10,070 nt of DNA from Spirochaetaceae bacterium (lineage in GTDB: Bacteria; Spirochaetota; Spirochaetia; DSM-27196; SKKC01): the NCBI GenBank assembly GCA_003554375.1, contig PWGF01000512.1, positions 1 to 10,070 of the forward strand, written 5' to 3'. Position 1 is the stretch's first letter; the number at the start of each line of letters is the position of its first letter. The notes below the pieces were generated by a model. The model was not told the DNA's origin. It did no database searches and saw only the letters and a list, made by a program, of their open reading frames with translations. Made by a program: the position numbers and the translations under genes. Below are positions 1 through 6,341 of this stretch, one piece after another.

Positions 1-1843
1 CGCCGCCGGGCGCATAGGCGCTCATGCGGACGTCATCCGTTCGGTAGTCGGTTGGCCGCACGAGAACGGTGATTCCGTTGGAGAGATGCCACTCGTGAAC
101 CGAAACCTCCTCGTGCTCGATCTCCTCCTCGATGCGCCCAGGCTCGGGAAGCTCCACCGTCAGCTCATCGACGAGCTCGTCCTCATCGGGAGGCTCTACC
201 TCCTCCGGGTCCACCGCCTCAAGAGCGGCCCGGAGCGAGGCCTCGTCGGGCGGGGCTTGCTCTTCGCCCTCTACCATCCCGACGGTGACTACGCGATTCT
301 CCTCGGTCACCAGTCCCTCCGCGACCGCGGCCACCTCGTCCGGTCGGATTTTCGGAAGGAGCTCCTGCGTCAGCTCGTAGCGTGTCTCCTGGCTGGGGAA
401 GAGGGCGTTCTCCAGGAACGCCTCGACGTAATCCGTTGCGAAGCTCTCCGAATCGATGTCGTCGCGTTGCCGGTACTGCCGTTCGGCGCCGCGCTCTATC
501 GTGCGCCGGGCCCGGTCCAGCTCCGGTTCCGTTATACCGTGTTCCTGGATCCGAACTGCTTCTCTTTTGAGGGCGGTGAGCGCTTCCTCGATGTGGCCGG
601 CCGTATGCTCTTCCACGGTAGCGGTAAGGACGCTTGCATCCAACGGGCGTGCCGGTTGCGAGGAAGCTGAGCGGGCCCTGACGAAGGGAGCATCCGGCGT
701 CCGGCCCAGACGGCGGAGCCGGCGATCCATGATCTCCCGGTAGAGGCGCTCAACCAGGTGCTCTCGATAGTCCTCTACGGTCCGCGCCGGATCGTAGCGG
801 CGCTTGTCGTACATGGTAACCGAGGACTGCGAAAGCTCGGGATCCTCCGCAACGGCGAACAGCGTTTCGTTGTGCTCGGGTATCGAATAGACGGGACGCC
901 TTGGTGCTTGCTCCGGAGTTGGAATCCGGCCGAAGAGCTTCGCGATCCGGCTCCGCATCTCGTGCTTATCGAAGTCACCGACCGCCACGACGGCCATGTG
1001 CTCCGGGCGGTACCAGCGCTCATAGAAGTCTATAAGCTGCTCGGGAGGCGCTTCCCGGACGACGTCCAAGTCGCCGATCGGAAGGCGTTCGGCGTAGCGC
1101 GAGTCGTGGAGCAAGGTAGGGAGTATCTCGTCGCGAACGCGTTGATCGGCTCCGAGGCCCAGACGCCACTCTTCTTTGATCACATCACGTTCGTGCTCAA
1201 CTCGGTCCTTCTCAAAGGCCATCCGATCGGCCCATTCGGACATGATTTCCAGCGCGCGGGTTACGGTGTCCTCCTCGTCCGTGGGAACGCGGAGCCGGTA
1301 GACCGTCTCGTCGAAGCTGACATATGCGTTGATATGAGGGCCGAACCGCATCCCGATCCGCTCAAGATAGCCGGTGATCTCCTCACGGGTGAAGCTGTCG
1401 GTGCCTTGGAACGCCATGTGCTCGACGAAGTGGGCCAGACCTTGCTCGTCCTCCTCTTCCACAATCGATCCGGCGTTCACCGCCAGGCGGAACGATGCGC
1501 GCTCTTCCGGCTCCTCGTTTTCGCGAATGTAGTACGTTAGGCCGTTGAGGAGCCGGCCGGTCAGAACGTTCGGGTCCGGAGCGATTTCGCCGGGCGCCGG
1601 GTCAGGATCTTCGCCAACTCCGTGGGCCAGTAGCGGAGATGATGCTGCCGGTAGCAGTATGAGAAGCGCGAGCATGACGGTGACGGCACGCGAAGGCGCG
1701 CGTACGGCATCCGCCGGCGATGCGAAACCAACGTAGCGCTCCGCGGCCGGCAGGCTTCCCGGCCGGAGGCCCGCGTTGCGGCATCTCCCGCCGAGATACC
1801 GAATCGAACTCCATATCGAACTCCACATTGAGCACAGCTTCAT
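1..1843 (-). CDS. M16 family (PqqL-like) zinc peptidase, C-terminus off the left edge
   Basis: Zinc metallopeptidase of the inverzincin (M16) family, probably exported or membrane-anchored, cutting peptides or small proteins. The frame is open without a break from 1843 to base 1. Numbering from ATG 1843: a hydrophobic stretch at 57-73 (MLALLILLPAASS), then the inverted zinc motif HFVEH at 138-142, with the third ligand glutamate inside ERDVIKEEW (218-226). The stretch SRYAERLPIGDLDVV and RWYRPEHMAVVAVGDFD are typical of PqqL/YhjJ-type M16 proteins. An acidic Glu/Asp-rich linker (about 525-580) joins the first M16 half to the start of the second (WHLSNGITVLV, 585 on); the rest lies outside. 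Start choice is uncertain: ATG 1843 has AGGGGA seven bases upstream but places the hydrophobic segment far inside, whereas ATG 1675 puts that segment at the N-terminus like a signal peptide but has no Shine-Dalgarno and no basic n-region. It follows the FGE gene after 248 bases; no functional link is visible. Confidence 0.9.
   Translation of the reverse strand, partial: MKLCSMWSSIWSSIRYLGGRCRNAGLRPGSLPAAERYVGFASPADAVRAPSRAVTVMLALLILLPAASSPLLAHGVGEDPDPAPGEIAPDPNVLTGRLLNGLTYYIRENEEPEERASFRLAVNAGSIVEEEDEQGLAHFVEHMAFQGTDSFTREEITGYLERIGMRFGPHINAYVSFDETVYRLRVPTDEEDTVTRALEIMSEWADRMAFEKDRVEHERDVIKEEWRLGLGADQRVRDEILPTLLHDSRYAERLPIGDLDVVREAPPEQLIDFYERWYRPEHMAVVAVGDFDKHEMRSRIAKLFGRIPTPEQAPRRPVYSIPEHNETLFAVAEDPELSQSSVTMYDKRRYDPARTVEDYREHLVERLYREIMDRRLRRLGRTPDAPFVRARSASSQPARPLDASVLTATVEEHTAGHIEEALTALKREAVRIQEHGITEPELDRARRTIERGAERQYRQRDDIDSESFATDYVEAFLENALFPSQETRYELTQELLPKIRPDEVAAVAEGLVTEENRVVTVGMVEGEEQAPPDEASLRAALEAVDPEEVEPPDEDELVDELTVELPEPGRIEEEIEHEEVSVHEWHLSNGITVLVRPTDYRTDDVRMSAYAPGG
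1744..1765. repeat. GC-rich inverted repeat in the M16 leader/N-terminal region
   Basis: A perfect 7-bp inverted repeat, CGGCCGG and CCGGCCG, surrounds an 8-base loop. If the M16 gene starts at 1675, this is a strong hairpin in the 5' untranslated region about 70 bases before the start. If it starts at 1843, it lies within codons 27-34. Its role is unknown. Confidence 0.4.
1803..1826. repeat. 12-bp direct tandem repeat (two copies)
   Basis: ATCGAACTCCAT is followed immediately by ATCGAACTCCAC, differing only in the last base. It lies just downstream of the proposed ATG 1843 of the M16 gene, or in its leader if ATG 1675 is used. It could be a regulator site or a simple duplication that encodes Ser-Met-Trp-Ser-Ser-Ile-Trp-Ser-Ser. 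Confidence 0.45.
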
Positions 1844-1937
1844 AATTGCTTCCCCTGTATGCGTGCGCTTTTGCTTGGCCCAAGCTCCTCCGATCATGAG
1901 ACCGTGTGATGCGATCGCGCAGGATTGCGTGGCAAGA

Positions 1938-1965
1938 AGTGTAGTGCGGCTCAACCGGCCGGCAA
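1938..1965 (-). promoter_or_regulatory. Weak sigma70-like promoter candidate for the M16 peptidase
   Basis: On the minus strand TTGCCG (1965-1960) is followed after 16 bases by TACACT (1943-1938). It would start transcription about 90 bases before ATG 1843. The match is moderate and such matches arise by chance, so this is only a candidate. Confidence 0.25.
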
Positions 1966-1972
1966 GACCACA

Positions 1973-1986
1973 GGGCCAATCGGCCC
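1973..1986 (-). terminator. Possible hairpin between FGE and the M16 gene
   Basis: GGGCC and GGCCC form a 5-bp stem with a 4-base loop, 106 bases beyond the FGE stop codon and just before the candidate M16 promoter. No U-run follows, so an intrinsic terminator is not established. The rest of the spacer (1844-2091) shows no gene. Confidence 0.2.
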
Positions 1987-2091
1987 CAGGTTATCTTGGG
2001 AGGCAGGAAATCTGCAAGCGGGCCGATCGTTCGGGGCTTTCGAGCATCACGGAGTCTCGCACGCCACGGAACACTTCCACCGGTACCGCTT

Positions 2092-3120
2092 TCAACTGAC
2101 CTCGTGCCGGCCTTCGGTGGGCGGGGGAGCGGCGCCATGCTTCTCGCGGGCACTCTCTCTGCCGGGGGTGGCATGCTTGTCTGGGGGGCCTGCGGTACGG
2201 AAGCCCATGTTTCCCGTGCTGCTGTCGGGCGTGTTCCGCGAGCGTGCTGCTACGCGGTAGCGATTGCAGTAGGAGTGATGGCAGAGGTAGGAGCCGCCGC
2301 GGATAACGCGGTCGGTGCCGGTCGGCGGGCCGGTCGGATCGTGGCGTGGTCCCTGTCGATGGTAGGTGGCGCTCCAGTAGTCGGCGCACCATTCCCATAC
2401 GTTCCCGGCGACATTGTGCAGGCCGAACCCATTAGGTGGAAAGGCGGCAACCGGTGCAGTTCCGATGTAGCCGTCGTCACCGCTGTTCACGCGCGGGAAG
2501 TCGCCCTGCCATATGTTGCACATATGAGTGTCGCCCGGCCGGAGCTCGTCGCCCCAGGGGAAGCGCTTCTGCGAGAGGCCGCCGCGCGCTGCGTGCTCCC
2601 ATTCGGCCTCAGTGGGCAGGCGGCGGCCGGCCCATTGGCAGTACGCGACGGCATCATTCCAGCTGACGTGCACAACGGGATGGTCCGGACGATTGTCGAT
2701 GTGGGAGCCGCGGCCTTCCGGCCGGTGCCAGCACGCGCCACGGACCGCGCGCCACCATTCGAGCCCTGGTACGCGGCGGACGCCCCCATTGCGTACGGCG
2801 GAACGCGGGACGAAGAGATGAAAGACATACGACCAACCGTATTGCTCCGCTTCGGTCTTGTGCCCGGTGGCTTTGACGAAGCGTGCAAAGCGCGCGTTGG
2901 AGACGGCATACCGGTCGATGTCGAACGCGTCGATCCACACATCCCGAACCGGACCTTCGCCGTCATCCGGGAAGCCTTCTTGGTCCTCGGTCCCCATGCG
3001 AAACCATCCGGCCGGGATCTGAACCTGGCCCTCCGCGCCGGCTTCTCGACGGTCGACGTCGCCGGAGATGTCGGCGATAGCTCTCGATTGACGTTGCAGC
3101 TGTGTGTTATTTGAATACAT
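2092..3120 (-). CDS. Formylglycine-generating enzyme (FGE/SUMF1 type)
   Basis: Oxidises the cysteine (in Cys-x-Pro-x-Arg) of type I sulfatases to C-alpha-formylglycine, using copper and oxygen. The 342-residue protein shows the FGE-sulfatase fold throughout: IPAGWFRMGTE (35-45), VSNARFARFV (73-82), RPDHPVVHVSWNDAVAYC (144-161), GRRLPTEAEWEHAARGG (165-181), FPWGDEL, NIWQGDFP, TAPVAAFPPNGFGLHN (221-236) and GNVWEWCADYW. The active-site region GGSYLCHHSYCNRYR holds both catalytic cysteines (C280, C285), followed by ARSRNTPDSS and MGFR. This separates true FGE from the many FGE-like paralogues that lack them. Similarity to human SUMF1 motifs is striking. The first 30 residues and the last about 30 (Pro/Arg/Glu-rich) match no FGE core. 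The start is the first ATG after an in-frame stop and has no Shine-Dalgarno. No signal peptide is seen, so it is probably cytoplasmic. No sulfatase lies in the window. Confidence 0.93.
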   Translation of the reverse strand: MYSNNTQLQRQSRAIADISGDVDRREAGAEGQVQIPAGWFRMGTEDQEGFPDDGEGPVRDVWIDAFDIDRYAVSNARFARFVKATGHKTEAEQYGWSYVFHLFVPRSAVRNGGVRRVPGLEWWRAVRGACWHRPEGRGSHIDNRPDHPVVHVSWNDAVAYCQWAGRRLPTEAEWEHAARGGLSQKRFPWGDELRPGDTHMCNIWQGDFPRVNSGDDGYIGTAPVAAFPPNGFGLHNVAGNVWEWCADYWSATYHRQGPRHDPTGPPTGTDRVIRGGSYLCHHSYCNRYRVAARSRNTPDSSTGNMGFRTAGPPDKHATPGRESAREKHGAAPPPTEGRHEVS

Positions 3121-3128
3121 AGACCAAG

Positions 3129-3134
3129 AGTATA
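3129..3134 (-). promoter_or_regulatory. Candidate -10 element close to the FGE start
   Basis: TATACT on the minus strand ends exactly 8 bases before the FGE ATG, in a locally AT-rich patch (about 3110-3200) unlike its surroundings. No good -35 is seen. With no Shine-Dalgarno before the ATG, this geometry would give a leaderless or nearly leaderless transcript. Inference only. Confidence 0.3.
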
Positions 3135-3286
3135 TGTGCTACACCTTATAGTTATGCCTTTCGCGATGTTCCGAATGAAGATAATACCACACCCGTCGGG
3201 CAAAGGAAATGGGCAGGGATTGGAGGTTCGCTATAGTGCAGCTTTGGCGCCGCTCGGGTGGTTGCTCCGCCTGCGAATCCGGGACC

Positions 3287-3312
3287 GCAGCTTGGGTTGG
3301 TACCGAAGCTGC
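3287..3312. repeat. 7-bp inverted repeat in the spacer between antiporter B and FGE
   Basis: GCAGCTT (3287-3293) and AAGCTGC (3306-3312) pair perfectly around a 12-base loop that contains the palindrome GGTACC. It could be an RNA hairpin at the end of the antiporter transcript or a protein-binding site. The 278-base spacer 3121-3398 shows no convincing gene or tRNA. Confidence 0.35.
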
Positions 3313-3378
3313 CACACGCTGCTGTTGCCTCCGTCGGTACTAATCAGGGGCTGCCCAGCGGGGTAGTTGTGGCAGGGG

Positions 3379-3393
3379 CCCGTTCGCAACGGG
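3379..3393 (-). terminator. Putative hairpin after antiporter B
   Basis: CCCGTT and AACGGG pair perfectly around a 3-base loop, five bases beyond the stop codon of antiporter B. No T-run follows on the minus strand, so it may be an mRNA 3' stabiliser or a Rho-assisted terminator and not a classical intrinsic one. Confidence 0.4.
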
Positions 3394-3398
3394 AGGGG

Positions 3399-4637
3399 CT
3401 AGTCAGGCTGCCCGGCACGGCCGGTCTCTCCTGCGCGGGTGAGGGCCGTGCGGGTGAGCACGGGCCCAACCAGCTCGAAGATCACGCTGGAAGCCGTTAT
3501 GGTTACTATGACCGTTCGAGCCACCTGCTCGGCTTCCGGGCCGAGCGGCGCCAGCTCTTGCAGCGCAATGAGAGCAAGTCCGATCGCGAGGCCGGCTTGG
3601 GACAGAATACCGATGCCGAGGTACCGGGCGACGCGCATATCGGCACCTCCCCGGCGAGCCCCGATCCAGCACCCTCCGATCTTCCCGGCAGAGCGAGCCA
3701 CAATATAGACGGTACCGACCAGACCGAGCTGCGGGAGCGCTGCCAGATCGAGATGTGCTCCCGCCAAGGCGAAGAACAGTACGAACATGAAAGGCGTCAC
3801 CTCAGCCACGTGTTGGCCGACCCGTTCGGCCGTTTCACGCGGCTGAGCGTTCACGAGGATAATGCCGGCGGTCATAGCGGTCAGAACGAGCGAGATCTGC
3901 ATGACCTCGGCAAGTCCGGCCATGAGGAATACCGAAGCCATCACGAGGATGAAGACATCTCTGGATCTTCCGAGTAAACGGTCCGCCATGCCGAGCCCAA
4001 ACCCGAGAACCGCACCAATTCCGATGCTCAGAGCGATCTCTATGAGCGGCATCGCAAGGCTCGTGGCCAGTGCTGCCTCGGCGTCTCCAATCTCCAGAGC
4101 AAGCAAATACTTGGCAAACGCCAACGCGAACCCGAATATGAGGATAGCGGCGGCGTCATCTAAGCCTACCACGGCGAGCAGAGCGCGAGTGAGAGGCCCT
4201 CTGGCTCTGGTCTCCTGGATAACGGCTACCTTTCCGGCCGGAGCGGTCGTAACCGCTACGGCACCGAAGACGAGTGCCACCGGAAGCCGCCCTGTCAACA
4301 AGAAGATCGCCGTCCCCACGAGCGCGAAGGTCAGCAGGCTCTCCCATGCGACAATTCGAATAAGGGGAAGGCGTTGCTCCCGAAGAGCTCGAAAGCTCAG
4401 CTCCAGCCCGATTGCAAGGGCAACCATGCCGAGAGCCAGTTCCGTAATGAACTCCAGCTGCCCGAGCATAGGCTCCGTCACTACGCCGATCGCGGAAGGG
4501 CCCAGGAGGACACCAAGCAGTAGGAAACCCATAAGCGCCGGAAGACGTATGAGACGCACGAGGCGCCCGGCGAAGACGCCGATGGCGAGAATCAGCGCGA
4601 TGACTACAAGAATGGGAATAGCGTGCGCCGGCTCCAT
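3399..4637 (-). CDS. CPA2-type cation/proton antiporter B (Asp-Asp dyad)
   Basis: Integral membrane exchanger of the Na+/H+ exchanger superfamily (PF00999), expected to swap Na+ or K+ for H+. The 412 residues are almost entirely hydrophobic helices, about 11-13 by eye. Family landmarks: RLIRLPALMGFLLLGVLLGP in the second helix (28-47), the unwound-helix motif VTTAPAG (129-135), the ion-binding pair LDDAAAI with D160-D161, and ARSAGK in a later helix, whose lysine is typical. The Asp-Asp pair is the usual mark of electrogenic CPA2/NhaA-type transport. It ends after the membrane part: no TrkA-N/RCK domain as in KefB/KefC. ATG 4637 has GAGG upstream and starts 9 bases after the stop of the PTS-IIA/PII-like gene, so the two are surely co-transcribed. 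The transported ion cannot be told from sequence. Confidence 0.9.
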   Translation of the reverse strand: MEPAHAIPILVVIALILAIGVFAGRLVRLIRLPALMGFLLLGVLLGPSAIGVVTEPMLGQLEFITELALGMVALAIGLELSFRALREQRLPLIRIVAWESLLTFALVGTAIFLLTGRLPVALVFGAVAVTTAPAGKVAVIQETRARGPLTRALLAVVGLDDAAAILIFGFALAFAKYLLALEIGDAEAALATSLAMPLIEIALSIGIGAVLGFGLGMADRLLGRSRDVFILVMASVFLMAGLAEVMQISLVLTAMTAGIILVNAQPRETAERVGQHVAEVTPFMFVLFFALAGAHLDLAALPQLGLVGTVYIVARSAGKIGGCWIGARRGGADMRVARYLGIGILSQAGLAIGLALIALQELAPLGPEAEQVARTVIVTITASSVIFELVGPVLTRTALTRAGETGRAGQPD

Positions 4638-4646
4638 GTGATCCTC

Positions 4647-5447
4647 TCAGAAGTCGAGGGAGCCGGCAGCGTAGATCAGATCGTGCGCCGCTATAAGCAC
4701 CCGGTCGCCGTCACCGGTCTCTTGGACAATTTCGTTTATTCGGCGGACGGTCTCGTTGAGGAGACGTTTGTCCACGATCGCCATCAGCAGCTTGATGGTC
4801 TGTTCGGCGCGCTCTGACCAGAGCGCAGCGAAGAGGGGCATCCGGTGGAGGTAGCTGCCGGCACTCCGCATATCTTGCACCGCGATGCTTCCGCCTACTC
4901 GCGCGCTCAGCTCCTCGAGAACGGGCTCGAAGACCGCCTCATCCTGTACCAGCACGTGGAGGAGGCAGCGCTCGGTGGCCGTATCCGTTTGCTCCTCCGG
5001 GAGAATGGTGGCGAGCTGGTTTCGCAGCGGCTCGTCTTCGGAGAGGGTAAGAAGGTAGTTCCGGAGCGCCTGATTCCGCGCCCCACGGGAGATTTCGGAG
5101 AGAATGCGAACGTGTTGATTGCGCTGGTCGGCCGGTCCGACGATGAAGAAGAAAACCTGGACAGGCTCACCGTCCGGCGCCGAGAAGTCCACACCGCTGT
5201 CGCTCGTCACGAGGCCCACGACAAATCTGTCGATCCCTTCCAGGAAACAGTGAGGGATGGCGACCCCGTGGCCGATTGCGGTAGAGGCCACCGACTCTCG
5301 CTCGGTGAGGCGACGCTTGATTTCCGCCGGTTCCGTGCCCTTGAGCGGAGGAGCCGAGCAAGCGAGCGTAGCCACCAGCTCCAACACACTGTCTTTGTCC
5401 GTAGCGGCCTTCTGGGCCGCTCCAACCAAACACAAACTGTCCGCCAT
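4647..5447 (-). CDS. PTS EIIA-type domain fused to PII-like domain, regulator B
   Basis: Two-domain cytoplasmic protein of 266 residues. Residues about 10-150 are a PTS EIIA type-2 (fructose/mannitol/Ntr, PF00359) domain: ERESVASTAIGHGVAIPHC contains the phospho-acceptor position H66 in the family's G-x-G-x-A-x-P-H signature, followed by VQVFFFIVGPADQRNQHVRIL. Residues about 160-257 resemble a PII/GlnB-like ferredoxin fold: LLHVLVQDEAVFEPVLEELS, then GSIAVQDMRSAGSYLHRMPLFA, IKLLMAIVDKRLLNETVRRI and a final strand. No sugar-permease (EIIB/EIIC) gene is near, so a regulatory role is more likely than sugar uptake. Position beside an antiporter lacking its own regulatory domain suggests control of transport by phosphorylation and/or a small ligand (inference). 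ATG 5447 has AGGTGG five bases upstream and a promoter 36 bases upstream. The residue after PH is Cys; in regulator A it is Ala-Arg as in most family members. Confidence 0.85.
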   Translation of the reverse strand: MADSLCLVGAAQKAATDKDSVLELVATLACSAPPLKGTEPAEIKRRLTERESVASTAIGHGVAIPHCFLEGIDRFVVGLVTSDSGVDFSAPDGEPVQVFFFIVGPADQRNQHVRILSEISRGARNQALRNYLLTLSEDEPLRNQLATILPEEQTDTATERCLLHVLVQDEAVFEPVLEELSARVGGSIAVQDMRSAGSYLHRMPLFAALWSERAEQTIKLLMAIVDKRLLNETVRRINEIVQETGDGDRVLIAAHDLIYAAGSLDF

Positions 5448-5483
5448 AGTTCCACCTACTCTCCCGGGTACGAAGAATGGGTC

Positions 5484-5512
5484 ATCATAGCGAAGGTACT
5501 CTTTCTGCTCAA
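5484..5512 (-). promoter_or_regulatory. Strong sigma70-like internal promoter before regulator B
   Basis: On the minus strand TTGAGC (5512-5507), a 17-base spacer and TATGAT (5489-5484) are close to consensus with ideal spacing. The promoter lies wholly in the 66-base gap after the stop of regulator A. It would give a leader of roughly 30 bases carrying the AGGTGG Shine-Dalgarno of regulator B, letting regulator B and antiporter B be expressed apart from the upstream pair. Confidence 0.6.
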
Positions 5513-5513
5513 G

Positions 5514-6341
5514 CTACATCATCTTCATCGTGCCTTTGTAGAAGTCGACATCCAGGACGAGGACCATTGCGCCCTCGCGCTTGTCGAGATCGCCGGTCAC
5601 TTCCTGGATTCGGTCAACGAGCGACGCTACATGCCGCTCCGGAACAAGCGTGAAGATCGTCTGGCTTGCGTTCTTGTTCTCGTTCATGAATCCGATGAAC
5701 TCGGCGAACAGCGGCACGTTGGAGATATAGCGACCCATTCCTACGCTGTCCACGATCGAGGCACCTTCTATTCCGAACTCGACCAGCAACTCCAGAATCT
5801 CGTAGAGATGCTGCTCGACATAGAGGGTGATCATCATGAGCTTCTGTTTCGTCGTCGCGGGGGTTGCCGGGCGGGAGGCACGTCCGATGTGCCGTTGGAT
5901 CGTCTCCACAAGGGCGTCCCGCGACCGGGTCTTCAGGAGCTCACGGGCTGCGTCGGTATGTGCCATTATGCGCGAGATGGCCGCTAGAAGCCGGAGGTGA
6001 GACTGGACGTCCTCGGCCGGGCCCAGAATCACAAAGAAGATACGCACCTTCTTGTTGTCCACTGCGTCGAAGCCGACTCCGCGCGGGAACACAGCGGCGA
6101 ACATAACGAAGGTGTCCATACCGGGAACGCGCGCATGCGGCATGGCGATCTGTTTGCCGAAACCGGTGGATCCTTGTGCCTCACGGTCGGCCAAGACTCG
6201 GTAGATAGTCTCCGAGTCGACGCCCTCGAGCGCGGAGCTTCTGATGGCGAGTTCCGCGAGCTTCCACAGCGCTTCATCCTTGTCTCGGGCCGACATACCG
6301 ACCGCGCAGCAATCCGGATCGAGAGCTTCTTCGAGTTCCAT
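5514..6341 (-). CDS. PTS EIIA-type domain fused to PII-like domain, regulator A
   Basis: Paralogue of regulator B, 275 residues. The N-terminal part (about 5-150) is a PTS EIIA type-2 domain: REAQGSTGFGKQIAMPHARV has the canonical signature with H69 as the phospho-acceptor, and VRIFFVILGPAEDVQSHLRLL matches the helix-strand that follows. A linker rich in Ala/Pro/Thr (155-165) leads to a PII-like domain (166-267): LMMITLYVEQHLYEILELL, GIEGASIVDSVGMGRYISNV, PLFAEF, TIFTLVPERHVASLVDRI and AMVLVLDV, which line up by eye with the strands and helices of GlnB. The short T-loop has no uridylylation tyrosine region and no GlnB B-loop. ATG 6341 is preferred over the adjacent TTG 6344 because GGAGG lies four bases before ATG. 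The stop of antiporter A overlaps this start (TGATG), implying translational coupling and a shared function. Confidence 0.87.
   Translation of the reverse strand: MELEEALDPDCCAVGMSARDKDEALWKLAELAIRSSALEGVDSETIYRVLADREAQGSTGFGKQIAMPHARVPGMDTFVMFAAVFPRGVGFDAVDNKKVRIFFVILGPAEDVQSHLRLLAAISRIMAHTDAARELLKTRSRDALVETIQRHIGRASRPATPATTKQKLMMITLYVEQHLYEILELLVEFGIEGASIVDSVGMGRYISNVPLFAEFIGFMNENKNASQTIFTLVPERHVASLVDRIQEVTGDLDKREGAMVLVLDVDFYKGTMKMM

Noticed and set aside
758..1540. Plus-strand open frame of 260 codons
   Set aside because: It lies opposite the M16 peptidase, whose HxxEH motif and flanking family sequence are clear.
1602..2174. Minus-strand frame of 190 codons overlapping the FGE end and the M16 start
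   Set aside because: It overlaps two supported genes in another frame and its translation (Arg/Pro/Ser-rich) has no family signature.
1996..3114. Plus-strand open frame of 372 codons opposite the FGE gene
   Set aside because: It is the mirror of a gene with unmistakable FGE motifs. Its own translation shows no domain and is rich in Gly/Ala/Val/Arg as expected of GC-rich antisense frames.
3205..3300. Possible tRNA from GGTTCGC- and GAATCC-like stretches
   Set aside because: No cloverleaf can be built: acceptor and anticodon stems are missing and the T-arm consensus is not met on either strand.
4845..5987. Plus-strand open frame of 380 codons across both regulators
   Set aside because: It spans two minus-strand genes and their promoter gap; the translation has no recognisable motif and is explained by high GC at third positions of the real genes.
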